IMG/VR virus record: IMGVR_UViG_3300008117_000100
Location: 1-40,835 of that record
Direction: 5' to 3' (one strand)
Source of the DNA: a virus
Length of the DNA: 40,835 bases
This document shows positions 15,661-23,811 of this stretch, piece by piece. The notes below the pieces were generated by a model. The model had not been told where the DNA came from. It was given only the letters and a program-made list of their open reading frames with translations, and did not search any database. A program made the position numbers and the translations under genes. How positions within the stretch are numbered: the stretch's first letter is position 1; every line of letters begins with the position of its first letter.

Positions 15661-18024
15661 ATGGCCTACGAAGATTACGAAGATAAAAGCTTTAAAATAG
15701 ATGATAACTATTTTAAAGTCGTAATCCCTGATTTAGATCCAGGCAAAGATGTTCCAATTCAGATACGCTGGCAGTATGCAGATAAAACCTATGGTGGATG
15801 GTCAAATTCTAAAACATTAAATGTACCAGAAATTTCAAGACCAGAAGTATCCTCTGTAACAACAGAATGGGTAGGAACTTCCCTAAAAATTACATGGCAA
15901 AAAACCTCAGAGCTTGCAAATGGTTATCAAATTTATTTAACAAACGGACTTACAACAGCATCATGGACAAGGTCTGTAGACAAAACTCAGGCGACTCAAA
16001 CATTTATTTTAAGCTTTGAAGAGAATAAAGCAAACTTTGGCGGCATTTTTAGAACATCGTTTACTGGATTTTTAAAGAGTACCTATATTGATAATACTAC
16101 AGATGGTGTGGCATTTAGTACAGCTGCATACACAGATGCAGTTTGTGCTCTATCAATTTTAAATACCGACTGGTCGCTTGTATCAATCGCAAATGGATTT
16201 ACAGTTGCATGGACTGTAAATAGCGTTTCATATCCTACATATCAATATACAGAAGTATGGATATCGGATGCTGAAGCTGGCACATATACAAAAGAATATT
16301 CTGGTGTTGGTCCAGCTACAATTAAAGTAGCCACACTTGCAACTAATTATGTAAAGATAAAGCATTTCTCTGCTTCTGGCTGTAGCACGTCTTTTTCCAA
16401 TGTTCGAACAGTATCGGCATACGATCCTATTTCTTTTGACGCTACTCCACCTAACAATACTTTTACACTTGGAACTGCTACAGTTACAGATGATTCAAAC
16501 GGACTATTCACATTTGACAAGAAGGTATTATTTACTTGGACAGAAAATGCGGATACAGACACTGCTGGATATCGTATTAGGTTTAGAATTGCAGGTTCTG
16601 GTGATCCTTATACATATATGTCAGTTCCAGGAAAAACAAAAACGTCTACATATTTATATGGATTAAAAGGCGGGCAGACCTATGAAATTGGTGTCAGCAC
16701 GTTTGATATCTATGGCAATACAAATGAAACACAATGGCAGACATATCCAAATATAGTAGCTCCAGCAAGCACATCGTTAGTTCCAGATGCAGCAATTACT
16801 GCTGGAGATATGAAGTTAGGTTATGGAATTGGTGGAAGTAATACACAAAAAGGTTTATATATTGCTCCTGATAACTACTGGTATGTTCAAGGAAACACAA
16901 ATGTTTCAAGTGCTGCTAGATTATCGGTAGGCGGAACATCAGATAAACTAGTTTGGGACGGAACTAATTTAACAATAACTGGAACGGTATACGCAAATGC
17001 TGGTAGATTTACTGGATCTATAGATGTAGGAAGCTCAACAGTTGCTGGACAACTAAGAGTATATGCTGGATCTAATAAATTTGAAGTAGGTAAGCTTACA
17101 AATACATCTGGACAATATATTGAAGAGTTTGGTATTCAGGGAACTAACTCTTCTGGAAAGCTATTTCAACTTGATACAATAAACGGTATTGTCACCAATA
17201 AAGGAACAATTGGCGGATGGACAATTAATGAAACAACAATTACTAAGAACCAAACATCTTTAGGATCTGATGGTTCTATTACTGCTGGCTCTAGTGGACA
17301 ATTTCAAGTCACTACAGCAGGAGCCCTTACTGCAACAAATGCAACAATTTTAGGTTCTGTAAAAGCAACTGGCGGAGGTTTTGGTACATTTGATTCAAGT
17401 TTCAACATTGTAAAGGGTTGGACAATTGGAGCCGCAACATTAACATCTACTGGACAAGCTTCTGGAACAACTCAAATTATTCTTAATGGTGAAACTGGAA
17501 CAATTTCTGGCGGACTAATTAGCGGTACAAAAATTGAAGGTTCTCAATTGGGAGTATACGGAAGCCCAGGTGCTGGCGGAGCAACAACTGGAGAAGAGCC
17601 TAATACAGAAAACGACTCTGGAGGTTTTGGAGGAACTGGAACTGCTGGAGGATCTGGATCTGCTGTTACCCTAACAATTAGGGACGGAGAAATTAATGCA
17701 GATAAATCCTTGTTAATTAAATCTGGAAACACTACAGAAATTTATACTGGCGGATCTAAGGCGGCAGCATTTAGTAGCACTTACTCATCTTTAAACTTTA
17801 CTACAGGATTATATGTTGGAGCATCTACTAGCGAAAATGGAGTTCAAACTCATACATCTCCATATGTAAGCATAGATGCTAGAATGAGACTAAGACGGGG
17901 AGCCCCTCTTTTTTATCCAGGTGGATCGGCAGGTGCATATATTAGAAATATCTATATTAAAGATACTGATAATAATCCATCTCCTTCAACTGGATATATC
18001 GGTGATGTTTTTATTGCATACTAG
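15661..18024 (+). CDS. Central tail fibre / receptor-binding protein with FN3 domains
   Basis: This encodes 787 residues. The N-terminal 360 residues hold about three fibronectin type III-like domains (near 60-150, 175-260 and 265-360; the last contains TAGYRIRFRIAG and GGQTYEIGVSTFD). From about 375 onward the protein changes to short beta-strand repeats of central fibre type (GRFTGSIDVGSSTV, GTIGGWTINETTI). A Gly-rich low-complexity patch follows near 635-665, then a compact C-terminal tip. This is the usual build of a trimeric tail fibre whose tip contacts the host. There is no chaperone or peptidase signature. It begins 1 nt after the previous gene. Confidence 0.65.
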   Translation: MAYEDYEDKSFKIDDNYFKVVIPDLDPGKDVPIQIRWQYADKTYGGWSNSKTLNVPEISRPEVSSVTTEWVGTSLKITWQKTSELANGYQIYLTNGLTTASWTRSVDKTQATQTFILSFEENKANFGGIFRTSFTGFLKSTYIDNTTDGVAFSTAAYTDAVCALSILNTDWSLVSIANGFTVAWTVNSVSYPTYQYTEVWISDAEAGTYTKEYSGVGPATIKVATLATNYVKIKHFSASGCSTSFSNVRTVSAYDPISFDATPPNNTFTLGTATVTDDSNGLFTFDKKVLFTWTENADTDTAGYRIRFRIAGSGDPYTYMSVPGKTKTSTYLYGLKGGQTYEIGVSTFDIYGNTNETQWQTYPNIVAPASTSLVPDAAITAGDMKLGYGIGGSNTQKGLYIAPDNYWYVQGNTNVSSAARLSVGGTSDKLVWDGTNLTITGTVYANAGRFTGSIDVGSSTVAGQLRVYAGSNKFEVGKLTNTSGQYIEEFGIQGTNSSGKLFQLDTINGIVTNKGTIGGWTINETTITKNQTSLGSDGSITAGSSGQFQVTTAGALTATNATILGSVKATGGGFGTFDSSFNIVKGWTIGAATLTSTGQASGTTQIILNGETGTISGGLISGTKIEGSQLGVYGSPGAGGATTGEEPNTENDSGGFGGTGTAGGSGSAVTLTIRDGEINADKSLLIKSGNTTEIYTGGSKAAAFSSTYSSLNFTTGLYVGASTSENGVQTHTSPYVSIDARMRLRRGAPLFYPGGSAGAYIRNIYIKDTDNNPSPSTGYIGDVFIAY

Positions 18025-18032
18025 GATAACAA

Positions 18033-21000
18033 ATGCCAATTTATACAAAAAAATCTAACGGTACTTGGTCTACTAATGCTAAAAAAATATTTGCTAAAAT
18101 TGGATCATCTACGTGGGCTTCAGCAAAAGCAGTCTTTGTTAAAACAGCAAACGGCTGGATTCAGGCATGGCCAGGAAATGCTCCTTCGGTAAGGCCTAGT
18201 GATCCTATATCTTTAAGATTAACAAGCTACAGTGGACCTTTAGCTGATACAGTAAATTTTGAATATATCAATACAGTTATGTATGGTGATGATGGATCGT
18301 ATGACGGAGATGCTCCAATTCAAATAGATAATACTAGTAGAAAAATGGTGTATTATCCAGATACGTCAACTAATTCTACTAGAACTACAATAGAAACCTC
18401 AGATGTATTTAATCTATCTAATAATAGTTTAAGCGATGTAGATGGAGTAGATGGAAAATATGTTAGGTATTCATTACGAGCATTTAATAATTCTGGTGAA
18501 CTGGATGCATTTTCTGAGCCAGTAAGAGTTATTAGAAGAACTCCAGAATTTGCAAGTACAATTCTTTTAGATATTGATGCCAGTTTAAGCGAATTTTTTA
18601 CCCAGTATGCTCTTGAATTTAATATTAAAAACAATTGGTATGACTGCGTTGATTGGACTAGGTCATATGTAAGATGGTGGAAGCACACAGATACAACTAA
18701 TTATAGAAATGGAACTATACTTCAAACAGATTATTTAAATAGTTCAACTATTGGTGGAAGATTTAATAGATACGGAAGTTATACTAGGGGAGACGGAACA
18801 AACTTAAACGGAGAATCATTTATTTCAGTAATGGCAAATGATTTGCCAGCAGGATATTATGTTGTTGGAGAAGTTGTACTATTAAATTCATATACAGATT
18901 ATTATAATACTGAGGTAAAACAGTCAAAAGCAAGCGATGCTATTCCTATTGTTTCAAATGTGAGATTCTTAGATATAAATGGAGAAACTGCTATTGATAG
19001 CCAGGGAAATATTGTTTCCGACGCCTTATGGGATTTAAAGTTTGATGTTAGTGGAGTTTCTGCTTCTACAACATATAGAGTTCAATATAGACTATATAAT
19101 GATTCAGCTACAAGCAACTGGTATACAGATTTTGATGGAAGCAGTGCAAATTGGGAAGACAGCAGTATTTGGAGAACTTCATATAATTCCGATGGAAGTG
19201 GTGACGGATATTTAAGTGGAGTAAGTCTTGTTGGAAGTACAGCATATGTAGAAGATAGGGCTTTTATAAATACAGCACTTTTAACTGGAAGTCCAACCTA
19301 TGGTGGAGGTTTGCGTAGATGGCATCTTGAATATAGAATCAGTGTACAAAATCCTGGACAGGCAAGAGTTTATTATAATGGAACTCCTCAAAATGGATCC
19401 TATTTCCACTTCGGTTCTTCTGGCGGTACTTTTGAGATTATGCCTTCTACAGTTCCAACACTAAGTGCAACTCCATTAACTGGTACATCTCCATTATCAG
19501 TTTCTTTTACTGTGACAACAAATTCATATCCTTCTGGTAATGCATCTTATCCTAGAGCAATTGGAATTGATTACGGAGACGGCAGTGCAATAGATTGGCA
19601 ATATTATTCTTCATCAAATCCTACAAGAACCGTAAATAAAACATATACTAGCGGAGGAGTATTTACGGCTACTGTAAGAACTATCCCTGAAGGTGATACA
19701 AGTCGTGGAACAAGAAGTAGAACAATTACTAGCATTAGTAGACCGCCAGCTCCAAATACTTTAACCGCTTCAACCAATAGAACAGACGGAGTTTTGCTTC
19801 AATGGGATTTGCCTAGCTCTCAAAGCGCTAATTATTATGAAATTTATTGGCAATCAAGTCAGGGAACAGGCCCAGTAAATCAATCTACATTTGCTGATTT
19901 TGGTAGAAGTGGCGATACGGCAAATGCAATTACTTCAAAAAGCTTTTTAGATACAACAATATCTAGTAACTCAACTAGATATTACCGTGTTCGTGCTAGA
20001 AACTCATCGGATACGACTGATCCTAATTTTTGTTCTGATTGGTTCCCATCTCCAGGAAATAATGCTATTACTGGAACAAGAATTGCAGCAAATTTAACAG
20101 CACCTACAATAACAAATGTGCCTACAATTACTGCTGGCGGGGCAGTTACTGCATTTTTTACTGGAGGATCTGGACCAGCATATCAAATATATTGGACTAC
20201 TGGTGTAGCTCCAACAACTCCAGTTACTCCAGATGCTTCTGGAACATCAAGCCCTTTAACAGACAATAGTGGTCCAACTACTCCAAGCAGCGGAAGCGTA
20301 AGATGGTTTATGTATGTTCGGTCAGTTGCAACTGTTGGAGAAACTAGCGTAGGACCATCTTCAGTAGCTAGCGCCTGGAGCTCAGGATATGAATTTACAG
20401 TAAATGCTGCAAATGCAAGTCCACCTTCTTCAGTTTCTGCTTCTGTAAGCGGAAACGTGTTCTCTGTTTCTTGGCCACAAGCAACAAACGCAACTAAATA
20501 TAGAATATATTGGACTACCGCATCTAGCTATACTGGAGATCCAGCAAGCTCTTATGATGCTGAGGTTAGCGAACCTACAAGATCTACACAATTTACTCTT
20601 TCATATAATACTACATATTATTTTTATGTTTCCGCTTCTGGCAGCAACAATGTTTGGACTGCATATAATTTAGCACGAAGCTCTGCTACAACAAGCGGCT
20701 CTCCCCCTGTTCAAAATGCAACAGCCCCTACATCAGTTACTGCTACTCCTGGTAATGGATCTGTAACAGTAACATGGTCTGGAGATACTAATGCTACTAA
20801 ATACAGAATTTGGTGGTCTACAAGTTCTAGTGGAAATAGTGGTGTAAATCCTGCAGTTTCTTATGATGCTGAAAGAACAGTAAGAAATGTTACATTTAGC
20901 TTATCAAATGGAACAACTTATTATTTTTGGGTATCTGCGTCTAATACAAATGATGTATGGACTTCTTATGGCAGTAGCCCTAGAGGACAAGCAACCCCGT

Positions 21001-21299
21001 CTGCTCCATCTACTCCAGCCCCAGTTCTAGTAAGTATTAGCGGAAATAACTCATTAGCATTAGGTGGAACATTCTCTTGGAGTTTCTCCAATTCTCCAAC
21101 AAGCTATTCGGTATTTTGCCAAGGACCAACTGGAACTGTATTTACAACTAGCAACCAGTATACTTATACTGGTACAACTTTTAGGCCTGGTTATGATGGA
21201 ACTGGATGGCAAGGGGCAGGAAACTATACAATTTATGTCTCAGCTAGAAACTCTGGTGGAGACAGCGCTGTTGCAAGCCAAACAACATTTATGAATTAG
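18033..21299 (+). CDS. Large tail fibre protein with PKD and tandem FN3 domains
   Basis: This encodes 1088 residues. The first 50 residues contain two copies of a short pattern (NGTWSTNAKKIFAKIGSSTW, then WASAKAVFVKTANGWIQAWP) that I associate with actinophage tail fibres. A PKD-like domain spans about 470-570 (AIGIDYGDGSAIDW). FN3-like domains follow at about 573-680, 685-790, 795-890, 897-990 and 1000-1088. The 795-890 and 897-990 copies share NATKYRI, SYDAE and TTYYFxVSAS patterns, so they arose by duplication. FN3 and PKD modules on virions are generally thought to bind cell-surface or environmental polysaccharide. This is the last large tail gene. Confidence 0.65.
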   Translation: MPIYTKKSNGTWSTNAKKIFAKIGSSTWASAKAVFVKTANGWIQAWPGNAPSVRPSDPISLRLTSYSGPLADTVNFEYINTVMYGDDGSYDGDAPIQIDNTSRKMVYYPDTSTNSTRTTIETSDVFNLSNNSLSDVDGVDGKYVRYSLRAFNNSGELDAFSEPVRVIRRTPEFASTILLDIDASLSEFFTQYALEFNIKNNWYDCVDWTRSYVRWWKHTDTTNYRNGTILQTDYLNSSTIGGRFNRYGSYTRGDGTNLNGESFISVMANDLPAGYYVVGEVVLLNSYTDYYNTEVKQSKASDAIPIVSNVRFLDINGETAIDSQGNIVSDALWDLKFDVSGVSASTTYRVQYRLYNDSATSNWYTDFDGSSANWEDSSIWRTSYNSDGSGDGYLSGVSLVGSTAYVEDRAFINTALLTGSPTYGGGLRRWHLEYRISVQNPGQARVYYNGTPQNGSYFHFGSSGGTFEIMPSTVPTLSATPLTGTSPLSVSFTVTTNSYPSGNASYPRAIGIDYGDGSAIDWQYYSSSNPTRTVNKTYTSGGVFTATVRTIPEGDTSRGTRSRTITSISRPPAPNTLTASTNRTDGVLLQWDLPSSQSANYYEIYWQSSQGTGPVNQSTFADFGRSGDTANAITSKSFLDTTISSNSTRYYRVRARNSSDTTDPNFCSDWFPSPGNNAITGTRIAANLTAPTITNVPTITAGGAVTAFFTGGSGPAYQIYWTTGVAPTTPVTPDASGTSSPLTDNSGPTTPSSGSVRWFMYVRSVATVGETSVGPSSVASAWSSGYEFTVNAANASPPSSVSASVSGNVFSVSWPQATNATKYRIYWTTASSYTGDPASSYDAEVSEPTRSTQFTLSYNTTYYFYVSASGSNNVWTAYNLARSSATTSGSPPVQNATAPTSVTATPGNGSVTVTWSGDTNATKYRIWWSTSSSGNSGVNPAVSYDAERTVRNVTFSLSNGTTYYFWVSASNTNDVWTSYGSSPRGQATPSAPSTPAPVLVSISGNNSLALGGTFSWSFSNSPTSYSVFCQGPTGTVFTTSNQYTYTGTTFRPGYDGTGWQGAGNYTIYVSARNSGGDSAVASQTTFMN
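20418..20995 (+). repeat. Tandem pair of duplicated FN3 domain coding repeats
   Basis: Two consecutive units of about 95 codons (about 20418-20700 and 20725-20995) encode clearly related FN3-like domains with the shared landmarks NATKYRI, a Ser/Gly-rich loop, SYDAE, and NxTTYYFxVSAS. They lie in frame inside the large fibre gene. Divergence at the nucleotide level is substantial, so the duplication is not recent. Confidence 0.6.
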
Positions 21300-21306
21300 G
21301 AGATAT

Positions 21307-21516
21307 ATGTTAAGTAATACAGATAAGATATCTTTGATTAATTTAAAATTAGAGTTCTGGAATGCAAGGCTGCAGGAAAGTATAAATGCTATAGAAACCC
21401 TTAATGGTTTAGGCAACCAGTTTAAAATAGACGGCAATGCGTCTGATATAGATAACTATGGCAAAATCATACAGGTTTTAGAAACAGAAAAAGAAGCCTT
21501 GACTAATCAGGGCTAA
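21307..21516 (+). CDS. Small helical protein A, downstream of tail fibre (unknown)
   Basis: This encodes 69 residues after an AGGAGATAT ribosome site. It is predicted helical and contains TDKISLINLKLEFWNARLQ at its N-terminus. The next gene, 27 nt downstream, has the same arrangement (EDKLSIIDQHIRNIEYSI) and length, so the two look like diverged paralogues. Small helical proteins of this kind often follow tail-fibre genes in environmental phages; whether they act as fibre chaperones or virion components is not known to me. Its TAA stop is embedded in the promoter for the next gene. Confidence 0.6.
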   Translation: MLSNTDKISLINLKLEFWNARLQESINAIETLNGLGNQFKIDGNASDIDNYGKIIQVLETEKEALTNQG

Positions 21517-21526
21517 ATGATATAAT
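21499..21526 (+). promoter_or_regulatory. Promoter TTGACT-N16-TATAAT with extended -10
   Basis: TTGACT (21499-21504), a 16-nt spacer, TG at 21518-21519 and TATAAT (21521-21526) form a near-consensus promoter lying over the last codons and stop of the upstream gene. The 14-mer CTAAATGATATAAT (21513-21526) is identical to that before the gene at 13943. The ribosome site AAAGGAGG follows at about 21531-21538. Confidence 0.78.
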
Positions 21527-21543
21527 AAGGAAAGGAGGATATA

Positions 21544-21759
21544 ATGAGTCTAGCAAAAGAAGATAAGCTGTCAATTATTGATCAGCACATTAGAAATATT
21601 GAGTATTCTATTTATGGGTCTCAATTAGATCTTATTGAGGCACAGGCTGTTGCCTCTCCAGATGCAGTATCAATTGCATCTATTAATGATCGAATTACTT
21701 CAGCTACTGCAAAGAAGACAGCTCTTCTAGCAGAAAGAACAGAAGTAGAAGCAGAATAG
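21544..21759 (+). CDS. Small helical protein B, paralogue of the preceding gene (unknown)
   Basis: This encodes 71 residues with a strong AAAGGAGG site and its own promoter. The pattern DKLSIIDQHIRNIEYSIYGS, then an Ala/Asp-rich turn, then a second Lys/Glu-rich helix (ITSATAKKTALLAERT) predicts a helical hairpin. Similarity in length and N-terminal pattern to the 69-residue protein upstream suggests duplication. No enzyme motif, signal peptide or membrane segment is present. The separate promoter implies it and its followers may be expressed at a different time or level from the long tail operon. Confidence 0.6.
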   Translation: MSLAKEDKLSIIDQHIRNIEYSIYGSQLDLIEAQAVASPDAVSIASINDRITSATAKKTALLAERTEVEAE

Positions 21760-21767
21760 GAAAATAA

Positions 21768-21953
21768 ATGGCAGAAAAAGCGGAACTAATAATTACCGCC
21801 CTACAGCAACGTATCGGAGAAATTGTATCTAATTATGAAACTCAGATTGCAGTATTACGGGCAGAAATTACAAAGCTTGTTGAAGAGAAAGAAGCGAAGC
21901 GTGAGGCTGTTCAAGAATACAACGAACATCTTGATAATCTCGCAACCGACTAA
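21768..21953 (+). CDS. Small coiled-coil protein (unknown)
   Basis: This encodes 61 residues starting 8 nt after the previous stop. It is almost entirely helical with heptad-like hydrophobic spacing (IITALQQRIGEIVSNYETQI) and a Lys/Glu-rich centre (VEEKEAKREAVQEYNEH), so it should form a short coiled coil. Similar short coiled-coil proteins sit between tail fibre and lysis genes in aquatic phages. Here no holin or lysin follows. The next gene appears to begin inside its 3' end in another frame. Role unknown. Confidence 0.65.
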   Translation: MAEKAELIITALQQRIGEIVSNYETQIAVLRAEITKLVEEKEAKREAVQEYNEHLDNLATD

Positions 21954-22299
21954 CTTCCCATCTGGAATTGCTGTTAAAACAGACAGCGCCACCTATTGGA
22001 TTAAAGACGGTAAAAGATTTAAATTGATTTCAGATAGGGCCGCCACTTCTTGGCAGTTTACTACGGTAAATGCTACTGAGGCGGCTTTATCAGGAATTAA
22101 ACTAGTAGGAAAACTGGGGTTCAGAGACGGGACCTTGATCAAAAACATAGCAGATGGTAAAATGTATTTAGTGTCTCAAAATAAACTGCGTCACATTGTT
22201 GACCCAGATATTTTTACTAAGTATGGCTTAGATAGATCTAAACTAATTGAGGTATCTGAGGCGGAAGTAAAAGCACACGATATAGGAGAATCATTATAA
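21931..22299 (+). CDS. Small surface-repeat-like protein (start uncertain)
   Basis: This encodes about 122 residues if translation begins at TTG 21931; GTG 21901 in the same frame is an alternative, and neither has a convincing ribosome site. The frame is well conserved-looking only from FPSGIAVKTDS onward. It contains two copies of a pattern, tyrosine-W/L-x-DGK-x-x-I and KLRHIVDPDIFTKYGLD followed by VSEAEVKAHDIGE. This resembles a short repeat in secreted actinobacterial proteins (YWI.GG.KRHIP...F..LG...v..vs.ae). That hints at a cell-surface or virion-tip role. It overlaps the previous gene by 23 nt and the next by 1 nt. Confidence 0.55.
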   Translation: MIISQPTNFPSGIAVKTDSATYWIKDGKRFKLISDRAATSWQFTTVNATEAALSGIKLVGKLGFRDGTLIKNIADGKMYLVSQNKLRHIVDPDIFTKYGLDRSKLIEVSEAEVKAHDIGESL

Positions 22300-22739
22300 T
22301 GGCAGTAAATCAACATAATGCGGTTACGTTTAACGATGGAGAGCCTTTAGATCCTGTTAAACTAAATAAACTGTCACAAAATATTGATAATCTTTTCCAG
22401 ATGACAAGTGTATCTAATCAAACAGACAACTCTGGAAATCCAGCAACTGCAATTGTTTTTACAAAGTATCACAAGTTTGAAGATGTTGGTGCTGGCAAAA
22501 TGGATAAACTTACATTTAATTTTGGAGATAAGTTTACTGAAGATGAAATTAAAAGCGGTAAGGTGTTTGCAGTAGCAAGCCTAAGAAACAGCTTAACCGC
22601 AGATGACAACATGATGGTAAGCGTGACTGGAATTACAACCACGCCTACAATCTATGTAGTAAATAAGGGCAAGAAGCCAAGAGACATTGCAGTAGGAATT
22701 ATTGCAGTTGTTTTAAGAGAAGTGGTATCAGCAGGATAG
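22299..22739 (+). CDS. Conserved phage protein, possible virion component
   Basis: This encodes 146 residues, ATG overlapping the previous stop as TAATG. The N-terminus AVNQHNAVTFNDGEPLDPVKLNKL looks like the attachment segment of short phage tail/fibre proteins. The rest is a compact beta-rich domain ending in a hydrophobic strand (DIAVGIIAVVLREV). It is the last gene of the tail-side operon, and a promoter plus terminator-like hairpin follow immediately. Function is not established. Confidence 0.5.
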   Translation: MAVNQHNAVTFNDGEPLDPVKLNKLSQNIDNLFQMTSVSNQTDNSGNPATAIVFTKYHKFEDVGAGKMDKLTFNFGDKFTEDEIKSGKVFAVASLRNSLTADDNMMVSVTGITTTPTIYVVNKGKKPRDIAVGIIAVVLREVVSAG

Positions 22740-22741
22740 TC

Positions 22742-22769
22742 TTGACAGGCTACTGCTATATGTTATAAT
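22742..22769 (+). promoter_or_regulatory. Consensus promoter TTGACA-N16-TATAAT at the start of the replication module
   Basis: TTGACA (22742-22747), a 16-nt spacer and TATAAT (22764-22769), with TG at 22761-22762, make this the closest match to consensus in the window. It starts 3 nt after the tail-side stop and probably opens transcription of the metallophosphoesterase-to-primase genes. A terminator-like hairpin begins about 13 nt after the -10. Confidence 0.85.
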
Positions 22770-22782
22770 AATAACTAACGCC

Positions 22783-22807
22783 AAGTCACGACCTCGTGAC
22801 TTTTTTC
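22783..22807 (+). terminator. Terminator-like hairpin immediately downstream of a promoter
   Basis: AAGTCACG (22783-22790) pairs perfectly with CGTGACTT (22795-22802) around an ACCT loop, followed by a T run to 22806. It has the form of an intrinsic terminator and would end transcripts of the tail operon. It is also only about 7 nt past the expected start of the promoter at 22742-22769, so that transcript would meet it at once. Confidence 0.75.
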
Positions 22808-22822
22808 GTATTAAGGTGGAGA

Positions 22823-23626
22823 ATGAGTAACGATTTAAAGTGGATGCTATCATCTGATCAGCAATTCCCATATCAAGACGACAAGATGATTGAGCTTTGG
22901 TTTAAAGTAATGAAATGGTTTAAGCCAGACGTAGTTGATTACCTTGGCGATACAGACGATCAAGCATGTTATAGCAAGTATACAGAAGGTCGTTCCGCAG
23001 AATTTTTAAACTTATATAAAACAGATAGCGCAGATTTAATTATTCCAACTATGCGACATGAAGCAAAAGGTGCAAGAGATTTCTATGCAAAGACTCGTGA
23101 TATGCTTCCAGAAGCACAATTGTTTTCTGCATTAGGCAATCACGATATTCGTATCTTTAATTATGTAGATGCAAAGTTGCCAGACTATATATCAGAAGTA
23201 ACTCCAGAAGCTTTATGGAATCTTGACTCATTGGGATATGAATATATCTTCTATGACTCATTGCCAAAACGTCGCTTTGGAGACATCCATGTTCATCACG
23301 GTATTTCAATTTCGGCTACAGGATCTGTAAGAAAAGACATGGAAGATATGCAGGTGTCTTTGATTCGTGGACACTCTCATAGAATTGCTTCACATATGGT
23401 AACATATGAATTAAGAAACAATGGCCAAGGTGAAACATTGCGTGGTTATGAAATTGGACACATGTGCGACGAAAAGGGTCCAGGTATGAAGTATACTCAA
23501 CACCACGATTGGCAAAAGGGATTTGCAATTGCTCATATTGAAAATGGAGAATATCCACATATTCAAATGATCCATGTATCTCCAGATTATTCGTGCGTCG
23601 TAGATGGGAAACTATTTAAACTATGA
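22823..23626 (+). CDS. Calcineurin-like metallophosphoesterase
   Basis: This encodes 267 residues from ATG 22823, set by AAGGTGGAG just upstream; a reading from 22796 would include the hairpin and has no ribosome site. Metallophosphoesterase motifs appear in order: SSDQQFPYQD near residue 9, YLGDTDD near 42, LGNHD near 105, VHHG near 157 and RGHSHR near 180. The first motif reads Asp-x-Gln instead of the usual Asp-x-His, a possible change of one metal ligand. Phage relatives are often annotated as phosphodiesterases or DNA-repair exonuclease-like proteins; the substrate is unknown. It heads the replication-side operon. Confidence 0.85.
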   Translation: MSNDLKWMLSSDQQFPYQDDKMIELWFKVMKWFKPDVVDYLGDTDDQACYSKYTEGRSAEFLNLYKTDSADLIIPTMRHEAKGARDFYAKTRDMLPEAQLFSALGNHDIRIFNYVDAKLPDYISEVTPEALWNLDSLGYEYIFYDSLPKRRFGDIHVHHGISISATGSVRKDMEDMQVSLIRGHSHRIASHMVTYELRNNGQGETLRGYEIGHMCDEKGPGMKYTQHHDWQKGFAIAHIENGEYPHIQMIHVSPDYSCVVDGKLFKL

Positions 23627-23811
23627 TGCAGTGTCAGAGATGCCGTGGACGAGTATTTGTCGATAGAGTTTTCTCTCAAAAACTACATGTTGAGCTTTTC
23701 TGTATTCTATGCGGAAGGCGTTGGATGATTAATAAGGATACGAGTGCATTTGGGCGATGGCTAGAGAAAAAAGACAAAGAGTTCGCAAAAAACTTCTCTA
23801 TTTCTTCTTAA
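23623..23811 (+). CDS. Small zinc-ribbon protein
   Basis: This encodes 62 residues with ATGA overlap with the previous stop. Two CxxC pairs (MMQCQRCRG and ELFCILCGRRW) separated by about 25 residues form a likely zinc ribbon, followed by a basic/charged tail. Such proteins commonly bind nucleic acid or act as adaptors for phage or host enzymes. No further family identity is apparent. The next gene begins 55 nt before its end in another frame. Confidence 0.65.
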   Translation: MMQCQRCRGRVFVDRVFSQKLHVELFCILCGRRWMINKDTSAFGRWLEKKDKEFAKNFSISS

